DNA of 64,000 nucleotides from Burhinus oedicnemus (GCA_008921705.1 VFFE01007486.1:3913044-3977043); one strand, 5' to 3'; positions 1 through 12,649 are shown, numbered from the stretch's first letter. The notes: generated by a model from the letters alone, not told the origin. Numbers and translations: made by a program.

Positions 1-944
1 CCTGATTCTGCTTTTGCACAACTGTCTGACAGGACAGCAGGAGCCCCCCAAAGTATTAAGCATAAAATGAAAGCAGAACCTCTGAGAACACAGCACATTA
101 CAACTTCAGGTGATTCAGTGTATAAATATGAATCAAAAATGGTCTGTTACTGATGCAGCCTTTACAGCTGGCAAAAATGAGTCTTTGAGTATAACATAAA
201 GGACAAAGATAATATGTAAAATATTCCATATATGGTGAAAACAGAGGAGACAATAAGAAAACAAAAAGATAATTGCTTCTAAGAGAAAAAGAACAAAGGA
301 AGGATAGAGTGAGCAGAACCGATCCAGCACGGCAAACCCTATTCAAGTATACCACACCACATCAGGCTATTTATCTACCCATGTCCTCCTTCACCCTCAG
401 TGGAGAAAAAGAGGTGTTTTTTTGGTTTGCCACCCACCATATTTTGCCAATGCAACTCAACAATCATACGTAAAGCATTTTATTTTGCTGTCTAACTGGG
501 TGAAAGAACAGAACGTGTATGGGTGCATGTTTTCTGCTTCAGCCATCCAATACAGTAAGACTGATAAATGCAGCACTGAGCCTGAGTAAACTCAGAGACA
601 GGAACAGACTGAGCATAATACATAGTGTTTCCTGTCTGGGGCTATTATTTTGACTGACTGTGTATGTGAATAAGACTCCATAAGACTGAGTAGCACTGTA
701 CATCTGTATTGGCATGTACGCTTTGTTCAGAACCTTGCTAAAGTTGAGAATAAAGTAATGATGTTAGACAGCTTCCAAGAATGCCATTTTGATTCAGTCC
801 TTTCAAAGAAATAAACTATACTTTCAAATCTATGTTACATTACAGAAAGAGAGTCTTTGACTGTATGTGCCCATTTTTTTTAACTCTCAATAGCAGAACT
901 GAGAAGTTCCCCCCGCTTTCCTGATTTTTTTTTTTTCTTGTAGG

Positions 945-979
<35 letters not shown>

Positions 980-1696
980 TTCTGTTGTTTAAAATGCAAT
1001 GTTGGCAATGAGATATTGCTAGAGGCTTTGGACTGATGCCTTCTGAAGCTTCCACTTTTCCCAACTTTTACTAGCAATAAAGAATTTGTTTCTAGAAACA
1101 TGTAATTTTAATTACAAAATTACCCCAAAAACATAAATGGAATTTAATTGGTTACAAAGTCATATTTTCACATAATCAAGGGATTGTTTAGGGGATTTAT
1201 GGCATAATTTATTAGTTCTGGATAAGGTGCACATTTTGATTCCTACAGGCAAATAACAAACTGATTAGTAAGTGTAATAAAGCAATTTATTTGTCTGAAA
1301 ATTGGCAGCTAGAAGTGCAATAACTTACTTGATCAATTGCCATTTTAAAGAACATTAAAGCTTCTCATAATTATGCTATCTATATGGTATGCAGATGAAC
1401 AACAATACACCATTACCCCTATTACACTAGTGATTTAATATGATGTTTCTGCCAGGTTTTGTACCTTTCTACATAATGCAAAAGGAAGTAATTACTTTTT
1501 GTACTGAAAGATTGAAGAATTTACTCTCTTTTAGATGTGCAAAGAATTTGACTATAGGAAGAACTAAACTTAATAGCTTCTCTCGATCAAATTTTTTCTG
1601 ATATTCAAAAACATGCATGTCAGTTTTGCAAAAGAGTCTTCGCTTTCCAGTCATTTAGTTCTTCAGAATTCTGTAGTTGTCAAGTGAAGATAGACA
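1..1696. other. CRPPA intron 2, distal part (no exon seen)
   Basis: A/T-rich non-coding sequence downstream, in minus-strand sense, of CRPPA exon 2, so by gene structure it lies in intron 2. I see no open reading frame with a recognisable domain. It contains a 31-base T run (947-977) and ends at a CR1 insertion. The next CRPPA exon lies beyond the left edge of the window. Confidence 0.6.
947..977. repeat. poly-T tract (31 T)
   Basis: An uninterrupted run of 31 T, preceded at 925-936 by a second run of 12 T. Read on the minus strand it is a poly-A tract and could be the tail of an old retroposed insertion whose body would lie at higher coordinates. I recognise no gene or SINE there, and no AATAAA lies just before it. 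It is a likely length-polymorphic site. Confidence 0.8.
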
Positions 1697-2284
1697 AGCA
1701 TCAAAAGAAGCGTGGCCAGCAGGTCGACGGATGTGATTCTGCCCCTCTACTCTGCTCTCGTGAGACCCCACCTAGAGTACTGCGTCCAATTCCGGAGCCC
1801 TCAGCACAGGAAAGGCATGGACCTTTTGGAGCAGGTCCAGAGAAGGGCCACAAAAATGATCAGAGGGCTGGAGCATCCCTTCTATGAGGACAGGCTGAGA
1901 GAGTTGGGATTATTCAGCCTGGAGAAGAGAAGGCTCCAGGGAGACCTTATTGCGGCCTTTCAATACTTAAAGGGGGTTTAGAAGAAAGATGAGGACAAAC
2001 ATTTTAGCAGGGCCTGTTGCAATAGGACAAGGGGTGATGGTTTTAAACTGAAAGAGGGTAGACCTAGACTAGATATGAGGAAGAAGTTTTTTTACGAGGG
2101 TGGTTAAACACTGGAACAGGATGCCCAGAGAGGTGATAGATGCACCATCCCTGGAAACATTCAAGGTCAGGTTGGACAGGGCTCTGAGCAACCTGATCTA
2201 GTTGAAGATGTCCCTGCTCATTGCAGGGGGTTTGGACTAGACGACCTTAAAAGGTTCCTTCCAACACAAACTATTCTATGATTA
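1697..2284 (+). mobile_element. CR1 LINE, 5'-truncated 3' end
   Basis: A truncated copy of the avian CR1 non-LTR retrotransposon in plus orientation. It encodes the C-terminal end of the reverse transcriptase ORF: frames around 1712-1981 read HLEYCVQF, then [18 protein letters not shown], then [22 protein letters not shown], all hallmark CR1 motifs. It ends in the characteristic CR1 3' terminus (ccttccaacacaaactattctatgatta). A stop codon after LKGV and later frame damage make it dead. Its 5' end, at the motif beginning catcaaaagaagcgtggcc, lies in the same part of the element as the right end of the 37.7-kb copy. It sits inside CRPPA intron 2, antisense to the gene. Confidence 0.93.
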
Positions 2285-4280
2285 TACCTCTCTCTGGCAG
2301 GAAGCTTTTCCAACTTGTTACATAAAATGAAGGTCTTCTTATATTCTTTAATTCAATTACTTTGTCAGGTAACATCAATAACTAACAGCTTTTGGAGTCC
2401 AGTTCTCTGATGGCCTAGCCTCACTGAATCCAGTGGACCTAAGCCAACACAGGAAACTACTGCAGAGCCAATAAATACCACACACATTTCAGACAGACAT
2501 TATACAATGGAAAAGACTGACAAATATATAAGATTACCTTTCTGAAATCAAATGATACTTCAGTGACCTAGGTAAGAAAATATTTACTAGTCAGAAGTTC
2601 AGATGAACCAGAGTACACTGCCTTGAGAAGGTCAGTGTAGACTGTCTTGGTTCCCTACTGTTTTACTGTGCAGATGTTTTAACACTCAAACAGAAAACCA
2701 GGAAAAAAAATTACACTAAAATCACACAAGTTTCAAGAAAACGTGAAAACGTTAAAAAAACTTAAATATGAAGACAAATGAGATATGATATACCATAACA
2801 TACAAAGACACCTAAACACAAACACTTTCAGAAAACAGTTATTCTCATTGCAACTCAACAGTTAACCCCATTCTTCTACTACTCTCAAAGAATCTCATTT
2901 AAAACTGATTTACAAAGGCGATATAGTTTAAACTCTTTGGCAGAGAATCAAATCGGGAAAGCTATTTTGTGTTATATGAGAAAAAGTCAAAAACCTTGTT
3001 AAAATTCTAACGGAATCTAAGTTTTAATGACTGGAAACTTATGTTCTGTACCACTGAAAACTACAGAGCAGAGTTTCTATTTTATTACCATTTCTCATTA
3101 AGCCATTCTACAAAAGTACAGGCCTGCTAGTAAGAAGCTCAGTATATTTAGATTTCTAACATAATGTTCTGAGAGACCTTACATAATTTAATTTTCATAA
3201 TAAAGATTTTAACAAGTCATACATTCCCCCTTCTACATTGTGAGCTTTCAAATAAAAGGTGGAGGAGCACTAAGGAAATACCACGATTCATTCTTTGTAC
3301 TCTTTATTCCACTGTCAAAGTTGCAAATCATCTGTCAATTAGCTTATCTTTTACTTCATTTCCTGAAAAAGACAAGCAGTGGTAGATTTTCCTAGCTTTC
3401 TAATACCAAAACAATCCACTAATGACTTCTACCTCAAATCATCTCCTATCTTAGCGCTCTACTATCTTATAATGGAGAACTGAATTACAAGGTAAAGACA
3501 GCAAATTGTACCAACAAGCCTGTGGCTGTCATGATTTCTTACATCTCTGTCTTAGCCAGTTTATCCACCGGTTCCTCTTGTTGCTAGTGTATGCTTTTAA
3601 TAACTCTACCATCCTACTTGCATAACACAACTTCTACCAACTCTTCTCCTTCACATATGACTTACTTTCTCAGAAACCTTTCCGGTTCCTGTGAATATTC
3701 CCAGTCCTCAAATGCAGTGATGACCAGGAGGACCTCCAACCTATGGTTGAAGGCTTCCTGCTTCTCCTTTCCCCCCAGCAGTTTGCAATGCTTACAGATT
3801 CTAGAAAAATTTAGCATTAATAGAGAGAAGTTCTCTTGCCACCTTATTCAGGATTTGCATATAAGTTTGAGATGAAAACACAAAGTTTGGCAGTCAACCA
3901 ATTCAGTACTCTTTTTGGCTATTATTATTAATCAATAACTGAACTACTCCAGCATTAGGTGAGAATTCTGCATGGAAAAAGAGGTAAACTATCATTATGT
4001 AATCTATCTTTCAACGAACAAATTGATGATTAATTCAATCTCTTACTGATAGTCTCTATGGCAATAACTATTCCCTGTAGCAAATAACACCTCCGGCATT
4101 TTAAAATTTCTTCCTCCCCCATCTGAGCTCTCTGCGTAATAGGGATTCTGAATCTGTTCTACTTAAAAATCAACAAAATACATTAACACAATTGCTAGAA
4201 AAATCCTTATTTACCAGTCATGATTTTACACAGTACACTATAAAGAACATTGCAGAGCTGCATTGCTATATAGTACATAC
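2285..4280. other. CRPPA intron 2, proximal part
   Basis: A/T-rich intronic sequence between the CR1 copy and the donor site of CRPPA exon 2. I see no further exon, no RNA gene and no clear repeat. Confidence 0.6.
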
Positions 4281-4560
4281 CCCATGTTCTTTAGCAGCCA
4301 TAACCACTTTTGAAAGAATATCTTCTTCAACAAATGGCCTCACAGCATCATGAATAATCACTACTTCTGGTTTCTGGAGTGGATGGTTGGAAAATTCATT
4401 CTCTGCAAATACTTTCAGTCCATTGAAAATTGACCGGTGACGAGTTATTCCGCCTTTAACTACCATAACTCTTTTGTGGCCGTATTTTTCAATTATAGAC
4501 TTCATTGTTTCAATATTTCCAGGAGAGACCACCACAATAATGTTGGATATCCAACCTATC
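4281..4560 (-). CDS. CRPPA: CRPPA (ISPD) exon 2, CDP-L-ribitol pyrophosphorylase
   Basis: An internal coding exon of 280 nt encoding residues 57-149 of CRPPA/ISPD, the cytosolic enzyme that makes CDP-ribitol from CTP and ribitol 5-phosphate for FKTN and FKRP in alpha-dystroglycan glycosylation. Family-diagnostic motifs are [10 protein letters not shown] (residues 95-104) and [16 protein letters not shown] (about 120-135), the IspD-like nucleotidyltransferase signature; HDAVRP is residues 126-131. On the minus strand the exon is bounded by a good acceptor (tttcttctag, 4570-4561) and a consensus donor (ggg|gtatgt after 4281). The first base (G at 4560) completes an Arg codon begun in exon 1 (AG|G), giving a clean join into IGWIS. 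The frame then runs open and ends in phase 0. A reading that begins at MVVSPG starts from GTG and is only an internal part of this exon. The remaining exons are outside the window. Confidence 0.96.
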
Positions 4561-7500
4561 CTAGAAGAAACAGTACAAAAACAGAGAAAGTAGACATCAA
4601 TGTCGAAATAGAAGTACAGATATCTCCATGAAACAAAGAAACTAATATCAAAAGAAATTCGAGATGGCTAAATAAAGTATCTCTCAATATACTCAAGTCT
4701 ATGTTTTTGTGTACATATTAGCACTTCACCCCTAAAAGGAGAGCTACATGAGAGGATCTCTCCCGATACACAGATGTCAACCAAAGTAACCGGAATTCTG
4801 GGAAGGGACTTCCTTCCAACACCCAGTTTGTGGGGAAGGAGGAGCAGGGGGGGTGTGCAGGGGGAGGGAAGCACCTTCTGATAACCCTCTGAAAAGCCTT
4901 CAAAACATTTATTACTCCAGCCTTATTCCTACCTTCAAACATAACTACTAAATTAATCAGTTACAGTCTGGTTTTTAGCTTTCTCTAAATTCAATCTCCG
5001 ATAAACTGGTAAATCCTAGGGTACCTAGAATATTCCATGCTCTACTGTGCACTACACTGTGTACAAGTCAATAAGAGGATCAAGAAAAACTCTGAAGCAA
5101 AGATCACTATCAAGACAGGCATGAGCAGTAATTGACAGATTGCTAATGAATCAAAACTGTGACACTTGAATATTGACAAGAAACATTATACTGATAGTTT
5201 GCAAAAAAAAAAAAATATATATATTTATATATAAAAACACACAAAGGTTTCTGCTCTAGGAAGCTAGCAAAATGTAAAGCATGGCTATGCTAGGTAAAAT
5301 TATCATAATACAAAAAAAATATTTTTAGGAACTTCAAGCTTCTACTGTTGGTATCAGCCTAGCTCTACAGTTGAGGCGTGGTGTGGGGGGAGAATGACCC
5401 AGAACCCACAAGATTAAAACCAGTCATAGCTGAAGTCATACTTGTGTCAAAGGACCTAGGAATACAAATAGTCATATGTGGCATACTGTACTTCAAAATA
5501 ACGGAAATACCATAATTCAAATCCAGCTATTTGAGTGTCTTATTTCCTAAATGCTATGTAGAAAGCATAAAAAAAAGGATTTTAAATTGTTTTGTTTCCT
5601 TTCTGTGTCTCCACAGATGACAGGAGAGGTTTTGCACATGACAGAGAAGAAACTCATCAGATGAGCAATGATTACAAAAATAATTTACTATAGTAAAATC
5701 GTTCATGTGTAGCCTACACATCCAACTAAAAAGGAAGAGAGACAAGTATGGTATGTTCTTTCAACTAAACCCAGTAAAGCAACTGAAACTAATTTTGCAG
5801 ACACAAGATGAACTAAGGTACTAAATACTTCCAGTTAGAAAAATAAGAGTAAGAAATTTACAGTTCAGAAATATACAGGCTCAAGCTATCGGTTTCTGCA
5901 ATAACACATGAGAAGGCAAAGCCTAGGAACTATCCTTACTCCAACAGCAAAGTCATCAGTGATAAAAAGCACTCCCCTAGAACTATGTGAAACAACAGAG
6001 CATCTTCCACCTTCTGTATGTTTTGGGGTTTTTTGTAATTAATAGAACTCCATGGAAAGTGAATTTTAAAATTACTATTAAAAATAAAATCAATGGAAGT
6101 GCTATTAGAATTCTTCAGAGCAAAATATTTGTCCTTATGTCCATTTTATTATTAACAAAGGCAGAAATACAGCCAAACCAACATATTCTCAGCATTTTTA
6201 AAGTACTGAAGTTGTTCAAATGTAAAATCTGAAGTCACACGGTTTCAAGTTTCATTTCAACTTGTCACTCACCACAGGTTCATCAAAAGGTTTTCACCTC
6301 TCTCAAATGAGTCCTGGCATAGTCTTACATTTTGCCACCAAACTTAGCACCTCTGCGTGACTTCAACTCAGAACTAAGGCAAACTAATTGGATTAATCTT
6401 GGTTCTTCTTTTGAATATTGAGAGTCAGTTATTTAAATAACGCAAAATTCAAGAAGAGCTATTTCACAGTAAATGAGAATAAGAACTCTGCACTTATGTT
6501 TGCATGAAGACTACAGCCTTGCACAGTTTCTAGAAAGAGTGGACAGTCTGCACATTCATTAGTGACTGTGTAAGAAGAGCACTGACATTTCCTATTCTGG
6601 AGTCAAATGAAACAGATTATGAGGCAACTGGGTAGTACACAGCATCTTCTGAGAAGGGAAGAGAACAGAAGTACTGGCCAGCCTACGATAAATCTCTGCA
6701 CGGAGCAGGGGGGTGGTGGAATGGCTCAAGGCCTCCAGTGGTACAATACACCAAAAAGTGACAGGATGCGGTCACAGCTCCACCCTGTGTCTGGATAAAC
6801 ACATTTATAAATTTGAGTACGTCCTTAAACTCATTCTGGACTTACGGTCTGTAATCAGACCTTGGATTTAGAGACGTAACCTATTCATATAAGAGTATAA
6901 AGATTTAATAGATACAAGAGCAGATTGGGCTTTGAAGACTAACATGTCCCATCAAAACTGATTTACAAAACTCATGAAAAGTACTAATTCAGTAACGTAT
7001 GCTACAAATTCTCATGAGTGAGAACTGTGCACCACACAGGTGTTTACTGTTTTAAAGATCTGCTTACGGAAATGCTGCAAAGTGTTTTAACGAAGTAGAA
7101 AGATATTAGTGTACATTCAATCTGGCAGCAAATGGATTTTTTTTTTCTTCCCCTCTCTCAATTTGTCACACCGTTTTCTTCAGAAAGATTTCATACTAAA
7201 ACAGCAAGAGGCTCAGGACCTGCTCAAAACCAGTTTAAAAACAGTAAACACCCTTCCCATTGTATAACTGTAACATTAGACCAAGATAATTCAAGCTTCC
7301 GAAAGAATCAGCACAAGGCATGAAAAAGATCAGAATACTGTACCCCAACGTGCTCTAAGAAACACTAAATACAGAACCTCTAGTTCTTCCATACAACATA
7401 GGCTGTAGTTCTAAAGTGGAAAATCAGGTCTGATCAAATAAAACTACAGTAACAACCCCAGTCATAATCACTTTACAACTGCCTTGGGAAGACTTTAGTA

Positions 7501-10500
7501 TCAGTAGAAGGAAAACAGTAACACAGAAAAGGGCTATATGTTTGTTTCCTGCGACTCTCTTTCTCCTCATCACCTACAGACAGACCAGCTGCCTAGTAGA
7601 GAATAGTATTGTTTCATTAAATTTCAAACAAAAGTACATACATTTGTATTAGCTGAGCAAGAACTCAAAGTGAAGGAGCTTATTAACTCAGCAACAGATT
7701 AAGCTATTACGTCACTTCACAACACAGACTGCAGAGGAAATGAAATAATCAATGAGTTATGCTCTGAGACTGTATCACCTAAATGGCATGCTGAGGTTCA
7801 AATGTGACTGAGGTTTAACCCTCTATCAGTTCACTCACATACAAATCAGTGCTGAGCCTTAAATATGCACACTCAGTTTCTTACAACTCTTACTCAGAAC
7901 AACCTATTTAACATATATCCTACTGAAATTGGCAGTTTTATCAGCAAAACAAGGCCAGAACCAGGCAGTCACTGCTGAGATGGCTTTAGTAGTGTAAGAT
8001 ATGATCTTTCACTGCCACAGAAACTCTTCAGAGGTACAACACAAAGCATTATATTACTTTTGCTGATCTTACTATTCAAGCACCAAATGAGAAAAAGAAC
8101 TGTCAAGAACAAAATGCATTTGCAGAATGCAAGCATAACTTCCTTTTGCTCCATAACAGCTTTGTTACAACTTTATTAATATAAAAAAAAATATGAATGC
8201 ATATGTATCTTTTACAGTACAAAAATGGAAGCAGGGAGCTTTTAAGTCTGAAAAGTTTCACAGGTACATTAAGGAAGTTTTGAGCATCTCATGTACCGAA
8301 GCCATCTGTTTTTCCTGAAAGAAAATGTTCCTTATTAATCAGACAAGATAACAAAGATACCTTCATAAAGTTAAAACAACTGCATTGTTTGCTATGATTA
8401 TTTTTAGCTCATAAGCAATTTCAAGAATAAGCTAATGATAACTGGACAAAAAGAACTATCACAACAGATATATTTAACAAAACTGTAATTTTGTGACCTG
8501 TAGAGCCACTGAACATGCATCAGCCAACGGGGAAAAATACTTGGCAAATAGACTACACAAGACACTTCCGAAGAGGTGATTCTTTGGAAGCTTCCCCCAG
8601 GTTATGGTTTTTGGTATCAGGCCACCTGCTTTAAGAGACTATATTACAGTAAACAAAGTAAACAAAGCTGTCTGAAACCTTTACTGAAAATTTTTATTCT
8701 GCCAGTAAATATATTAACTCTGCTTTCTTCTTTCATAACTTCTCACTGTACTTTCAACAACTGCTGAAATATGAGCACAGCAAGAATAGCAGCAGCTTAT
8801 TTGTCCCATAGTGATTTTAAAATTAACCTTTACCTTAATCTGTTTTCCTCTCTATAGCTTTAGTAAAATATGTGTGTACATGTGCACTCAGAGCTGAGAT
8901 TCCTCCCTGTCTCAGAGAAGGAACTGGAAAGGTTCTATACTAAACAAACATACACAAAAACAATTTAAAATTAAGGAAGAATCCTACTAGTTTGTACAGA
9001 AGCAAAAAGGAAGAATGTCATTCTAGTTCTGTTGAACTTGATGCAAAAGCCTTGCATAGTTCAAGAAAAGCAGAAACAAATCCAATGGGAAAAACCAGAC
9101 ATTGAAGTTCTCTAACACGCTTTAATTTTACCCCCAAGGTAGGACATGACCTTCCTATCAGTGTCACTGTATTCACAATAAAAACCAACCATTTTTCCTC
9201 GCCCTATTTCTTCTCACCTCCTCTTCCTAAGGGCATAATCTTTGATTATTATTGGCAGGCCAGCATTCTACATGCTGTCATCCTATGCAACAGGATGCAC
9301 TGCTTATTCATTCATGTCTGCTCTTGTCCTGTCTGCCACCGATATTTTAAGATTCCCACTACTTTCAGCTGAACAGTGTAAAAATCTTTTTCTCCTGATA
9401 TTTAAAAAGCACATGCAAAGCAGCTGCAAATTCTTGATTTGCTCATTTATTTCTGTCCATATGTTGGTACGTTTTTTCCAGATTAAAAAAGCTCAGAAAT
9501 AGCTGTAGTAGTTGAGATAACCAGTTCAGTAGAAGTTATTACAGGCTAATGAGTCAATGATTCATTCAATTACAGCAGGTAAAAAATACACATCAGAAGA
9601 TAGTATCAAGCTAAACACAGAAAAAATGCCACTTCCGGGTGACAGATTATGTGACAAACTGTAGTTCCTCAATATTACATTTTTGTGTGTACATTCGCAC
9701 AAAGTAAGAACAAGGTACCTCCTTTGCAGTTTCAGAGTCAGAAGTAAAAGTGTTGAGATGAAAGTGAAAGCCATTCTGAGCTTTAGAGTATATCTGTTCC
9801 CAACGCCCCATACACGTACATACCAGCCAACACTCCAATCAGTACAGAGATGGCAGAAAGCTCTGCCTCTGAGAGCACTGGCACCAATTACTGCACCCCT
9901 AAAGTTAAGTGACAGCACTAGGTTGTTACTCTCACAAATCAACTTGGTATCACGCGCCTGGTTGGACTGTGCAATTAGAATTCAACCTTATAATTTTTTG
10001 CAGCTTTAGGACCTAAATATAATACTGTTGCTCACAGAACTGTTATTTTCCCAGAGCTTACTGGCAGCAAAAATGAAAGATTTTTTTTTTAAAAAAGAAT
10101 AATGTTTTAGTTTCCTATGAATATCATTTCCTTCCCAAACCTCACTCTGTTCTCTTTTCCAGGTCTCCAATGCACTGAGTGAGGATATTATTCTTCTCTG
10201 TAGATTCCCATGACATTTTGGCAGAAATTACAGCTGTGACAAGCTTTGGATTGGAGGTTTTGCTTACTGATGTGTTTAGCTTTGTGACTGTCTGCTGTTG
10301 AAAATTAAATAAAGAAAACAAGCAGTATTTCTTTCATAAAGTAACAAGTGACCTGAGGGAAGCCTCCCTGGGTGGGAATGGAAAAAGTCCGAATTTTGAT
10401 GTTGTACAAGTTTCCATGAGTTAAGAACTTTGGGAGATGCTGGCAACTCCATTTCTTTTCACCACCCTCCACTCCTCCCCATTTATTCTCTCTAAAATCT

Positions 10501-11533
10501 AAAGGTTTGGTTTTCTACAAGTTACTGCAAAACATCCAGAATACATCTGACACTCCACTCCTACCTGCAGTGTTTCAACTGACACTAGATACAAGACTTA
10601 CATTATGTTAACATTTGACAATAATATATTAACTGTCAGTCACATGCCTAGAACTCAACAGTCTTATGAAAAGGAAAAACCTGACTGCTAAGATATCCTA
10701 TTACTTAAATTCTTTGCTGCAATGTAAACAAAGAAAAGTTACACATGCAGCCTCACGTTATGTGAGCTATCAGCTTCTAGCCCAATAACTATATCTTAAA
10801 TAAAGCCAATGGGGCATTTAACCTTCCTGCTGCAGCAGGGCGTTCCACCATGGACTATAATGGTGAAGCATAATGCAGCACTGTAGACCACTGAGTTCAT
10901 CCCACTATGACGAGTGGACCTTTTTTCGATCTCTGGACACTTAAGACCACGGCTATGGCAGAACAGCTCTTCTATCAAGGCTGCTGGATAGTATTATGAC
11001 TGTCTCCAACAGCTATGGCAAGCCTGTAGCTCACCAAACCAGCCACTGCAGCTACAGAAATCTTCGAGGTTGCAGGCCTTTGAACAGATCTCCAGCAGCA
11101 ATGGAAAGCGACACAGCTTCAAGGCATCAGCAGCAGTGGGGACAGAAGAGCCGGCCGGAATGGCGGTGACAGAGCCAGGCTGGGTTGGGGGAGCGCCCGC
11201 AGCTCTCCCCAGGGGAGCCGGCTCAGTCCCAGCTCAGAGCACCCCGGCTCTGCACCAGGCCTACGTCTTCCCAGCCACCCTGTCACTTACGACACATTTG
11301 GACTGGGCAGGGAGGGAAGAAGATCCCACCGAAACGCAAAACCAAACCCCCTCCGAGGGGCGGCCGCGCTGGGGGTGCCCAGGGCCTGAAGCGAGGACGG
11401 TGGGCGGCTGCCAGCGGCTTTCTGGGGACTGGGGGCACGACAAGGGCCGGCGGCCGGGCCTCAAGCAGCGGGAGGCCGGGGGGGAAGGCCCGCAGGGCGC
11501 GGACGGGGAGCCGAGCGGCGCCTGCCTCGTTAC
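4561..11533 (-). other. CRPPA intron 1 (6973 bp)
   Basis: Intron between CRPPA exons 1 and 2. It starts (minus strand) with gtaacg at 11533 and ends with tttcttctag at 4561. The last 400 or so bases near exon 1 are GC-rich and belong to the promoter CpG island; the rest is A/T-rich. I see no CR1 copy, no conserved ORF and no RNA gene in it. An open frame of 126 codons at 9562-9942 has no recognisable domain and is opposed by another frame on the plus strand. Confidence 0.85.
5203..5237. repeat. A-run plus (TA)n microsatellite
   Basis: Thirteen A followed by alternating TA with one interruption, ending in a short A run. Simple low-complexity repeat inside CRPPA intron 1. Confidence 0.85.
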
Positions 11534-11700
11534 CTCTCCATCGCCCGCACCGTGTAGCTGACGAGCGGCCTCCCTTGCACGGCGCAGAACTGCTTGGGGG
11601 TGGCGCCACCCAGGCGCTCCCCGCTCCCGCCCGCCGGCAGCACAGCCGCCACCGGCGGAACGGCAGGCCTGGCGTCGCGGCTCCCGCTGCTGGGCTCCAT
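11534..11700 (-). CDS. CRPPA: CRPPA (ISPD) exon 1, N-terminal coding part
   Basis: First coding exon: 167 nt giving residues 1-55 plus two bases of codon 56. The protein starts [12 protein letters not shown] and reaches the nucleotide-binding loop of the IspD-like fold at residues 21-30 ([10 protein letters not shown]), followed by TPKQF (34-38), the CTP-binding and catalytic Gly-rich/Lys element of the family. The ATG at 11700-11698 is the only in-frame ATG I find; the open frame upstream of it contains only non-ATG possibilities. The donor is agag|gtaacg at 11534/11533, and the split Arg codon joins exon 2 in frame. The leader before the AVLPAGG motif is about 18 residues, which from memory is shorter than in human CRPPA. 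The exon lies inside a CpG island. Product: cytosolic CDP-ribitol pyrophosphorylase, needed for dystroglycan function. Confidence 0.95.
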
Positions 11701-12048
11701 CTGCGCGGGGGGCCGCGGCTGCTCCGCTCCTCGCCCTCCCCGCCCCCCAGCAGCGGGAACGCTGCCGGGACGGCGCAACCGCCCGCCCGCGTGTTTTATT
11801 TGCCCGCGATGCCCGCAATCCGAAGAATCCAGCGCCCGCCCGCTCACTCGCCTGCCCCCAGCGGGGACCGGGCCCTTCGCCTCGCCCACCCCACGCTCCG
11901 CGAGGCCCCGCAAAGGCGTGCGGGCCCAGGCACGGCCGGGCAGCCCCGCCGCATACGCCTAGACCCCGGAGGGGACGGGAAGGGGGCGCCCACCCGCCTG
12001 AGGGCACCCTGGGAGGGAAACAGCAGGCACAAGCGGGGTACGGCGGCC

Positions 12049-12053
12049 ATTGG
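12049..12053 (-). promoter_or_regulatory. CCAAT box, CRPPA promoter
   Basis: On the minus strand the sequence reads gggCCAATggccgcc, an NF-Y-type CCAAT core about 350 bp upstream of the CRPPA start codon. Its position relative to the true transcription start is unknown. Confidence 0.5.
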
Positions 12054-12090
12054 CCCTTTAAATGCCCGGGGCGCGGGTGCTTTGCCCACA

Positions 12091-12100
12091 GCGCATGCGC
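12091..12100. promoter_or_regulatory. NRF1-type palindrome GCGCATGCGC
   Basis: A perfect ten-base match to the NRF1 consensus core, within the CRPPA CpG island and about 40 bp from the CCAAT box. NRF1 sites are common in CpG-island promoters of ubiquitously expressed genes. Occupancy is inferred. Confidence 0.55.
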
Positions 12101-12649
12101 GGCGGGGCCGGGCTGCTCCCACCTGCGGCGACCCGGGGTGGGTGGTGCCGGCCGCGGGGAGCGCGCGCGGCTGAGAGGGGCCGTTAGGCGCTGCGTCCGC
12201 GCGGGGCGGGGCGGCGGGAGGCGCGCGGGCTGTGCTACCGCCCGCCATAGCCTGTCGTTTGCCCCGCCCGTCCGTCCGCCCGCCCCGCTGGAGAGGCGGG
12301 GAGCAGCTGCCGCTGCGTGGCCTATCTCGGGCTCCGCTGGTCGGGGCGGCATGTCCTCTCTGTGAGGAAATAAGTACCTCATGTTTGGAGGCGAAGGGAA
12401 GGCAGCCCGAACGGCGGCCGTGCGTCTTCCCGCCAGCCCCGGCCGTGAGAGGAGTGCTTCTCCACAGGCTGGCTGGGGACGCCTGCCAAAATCTGGTGTA
12501 CGTTGCCTTTAATCATAGGAGGGAGAGGTTGAAATAGCAGCAGTCAATTCACTGGGAGAAGCTGGTATGTTGCAGCTCACCTTATGGTGTTACTGTATGC
12601 AGTAGCTGAGATGGGTTGATGGGAAAATTCCCAGGGCTGATACCCATTA

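Larger units (their letters stand above)
11140..12480. promoter_or_regulatory. CRPPA: CpG-island promoter of CRPPA
   Basis: A sharp block of very high G+C with abundant CpG in an A/T-rich setting, spanning coding exon 1, the start of intron 1 and about 780 bp upstream of the start codon at 11700. It holds many GC-box words (for example around 12199-12215), a CCAAT box on the minus strand and a GCGCATGCGC palindrome, but no obvious TATA box at a fixed distance from the ATG. This is typical of a broadly expressed gene with dispersed start sites. The island continues well upstream, so divergent plus-strand transcription is possible but not shown. Confidence 0.85.

Noticed and set aside
920..945. 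Apparent strong plus-strand splice acceptor (T run then cttgtag)
   Set aside because: It lies in an intron of a minus-strand gene with no exon after it; a by-product of the T-rich tract.
1712..1981. 89-codon frame as a host gene
   Set aside because: It is the C-terminal part of a truncated CR1 reverse transcriptase.
4266..4535. Treating the CRPPA exon 2 frame as a stand-alone 89-residue protein starting MVVSPG
   Set aside because: The start would be GTG, not ATG, and the frame continues upstream to a splice acceptor; it is an internal exon.
9562..10009. Opposed 126-codon and 108-codon frames in CRPPA intron 1
   Set aside because: No domain, signal or splice support; they mirror each other on opposite strands.
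12340..12375. Plus-strand divergent first exon (ATG TCC TCT CTG TGA near 12351)
   Set aside because: The frame stops after four codons; the nearby gtgagg donor-like word is not backed by any downstream exon.
11185..12382. Very long open frames on both strands of the CRPPA CpG island (up to 373 codons)
   Set aside because: G+C-driven lack of stop codons. They overlap each other in many frames, lack domains, and only the short CRPPA exon 1 segment has recognisable family motifs and correct splice phase.
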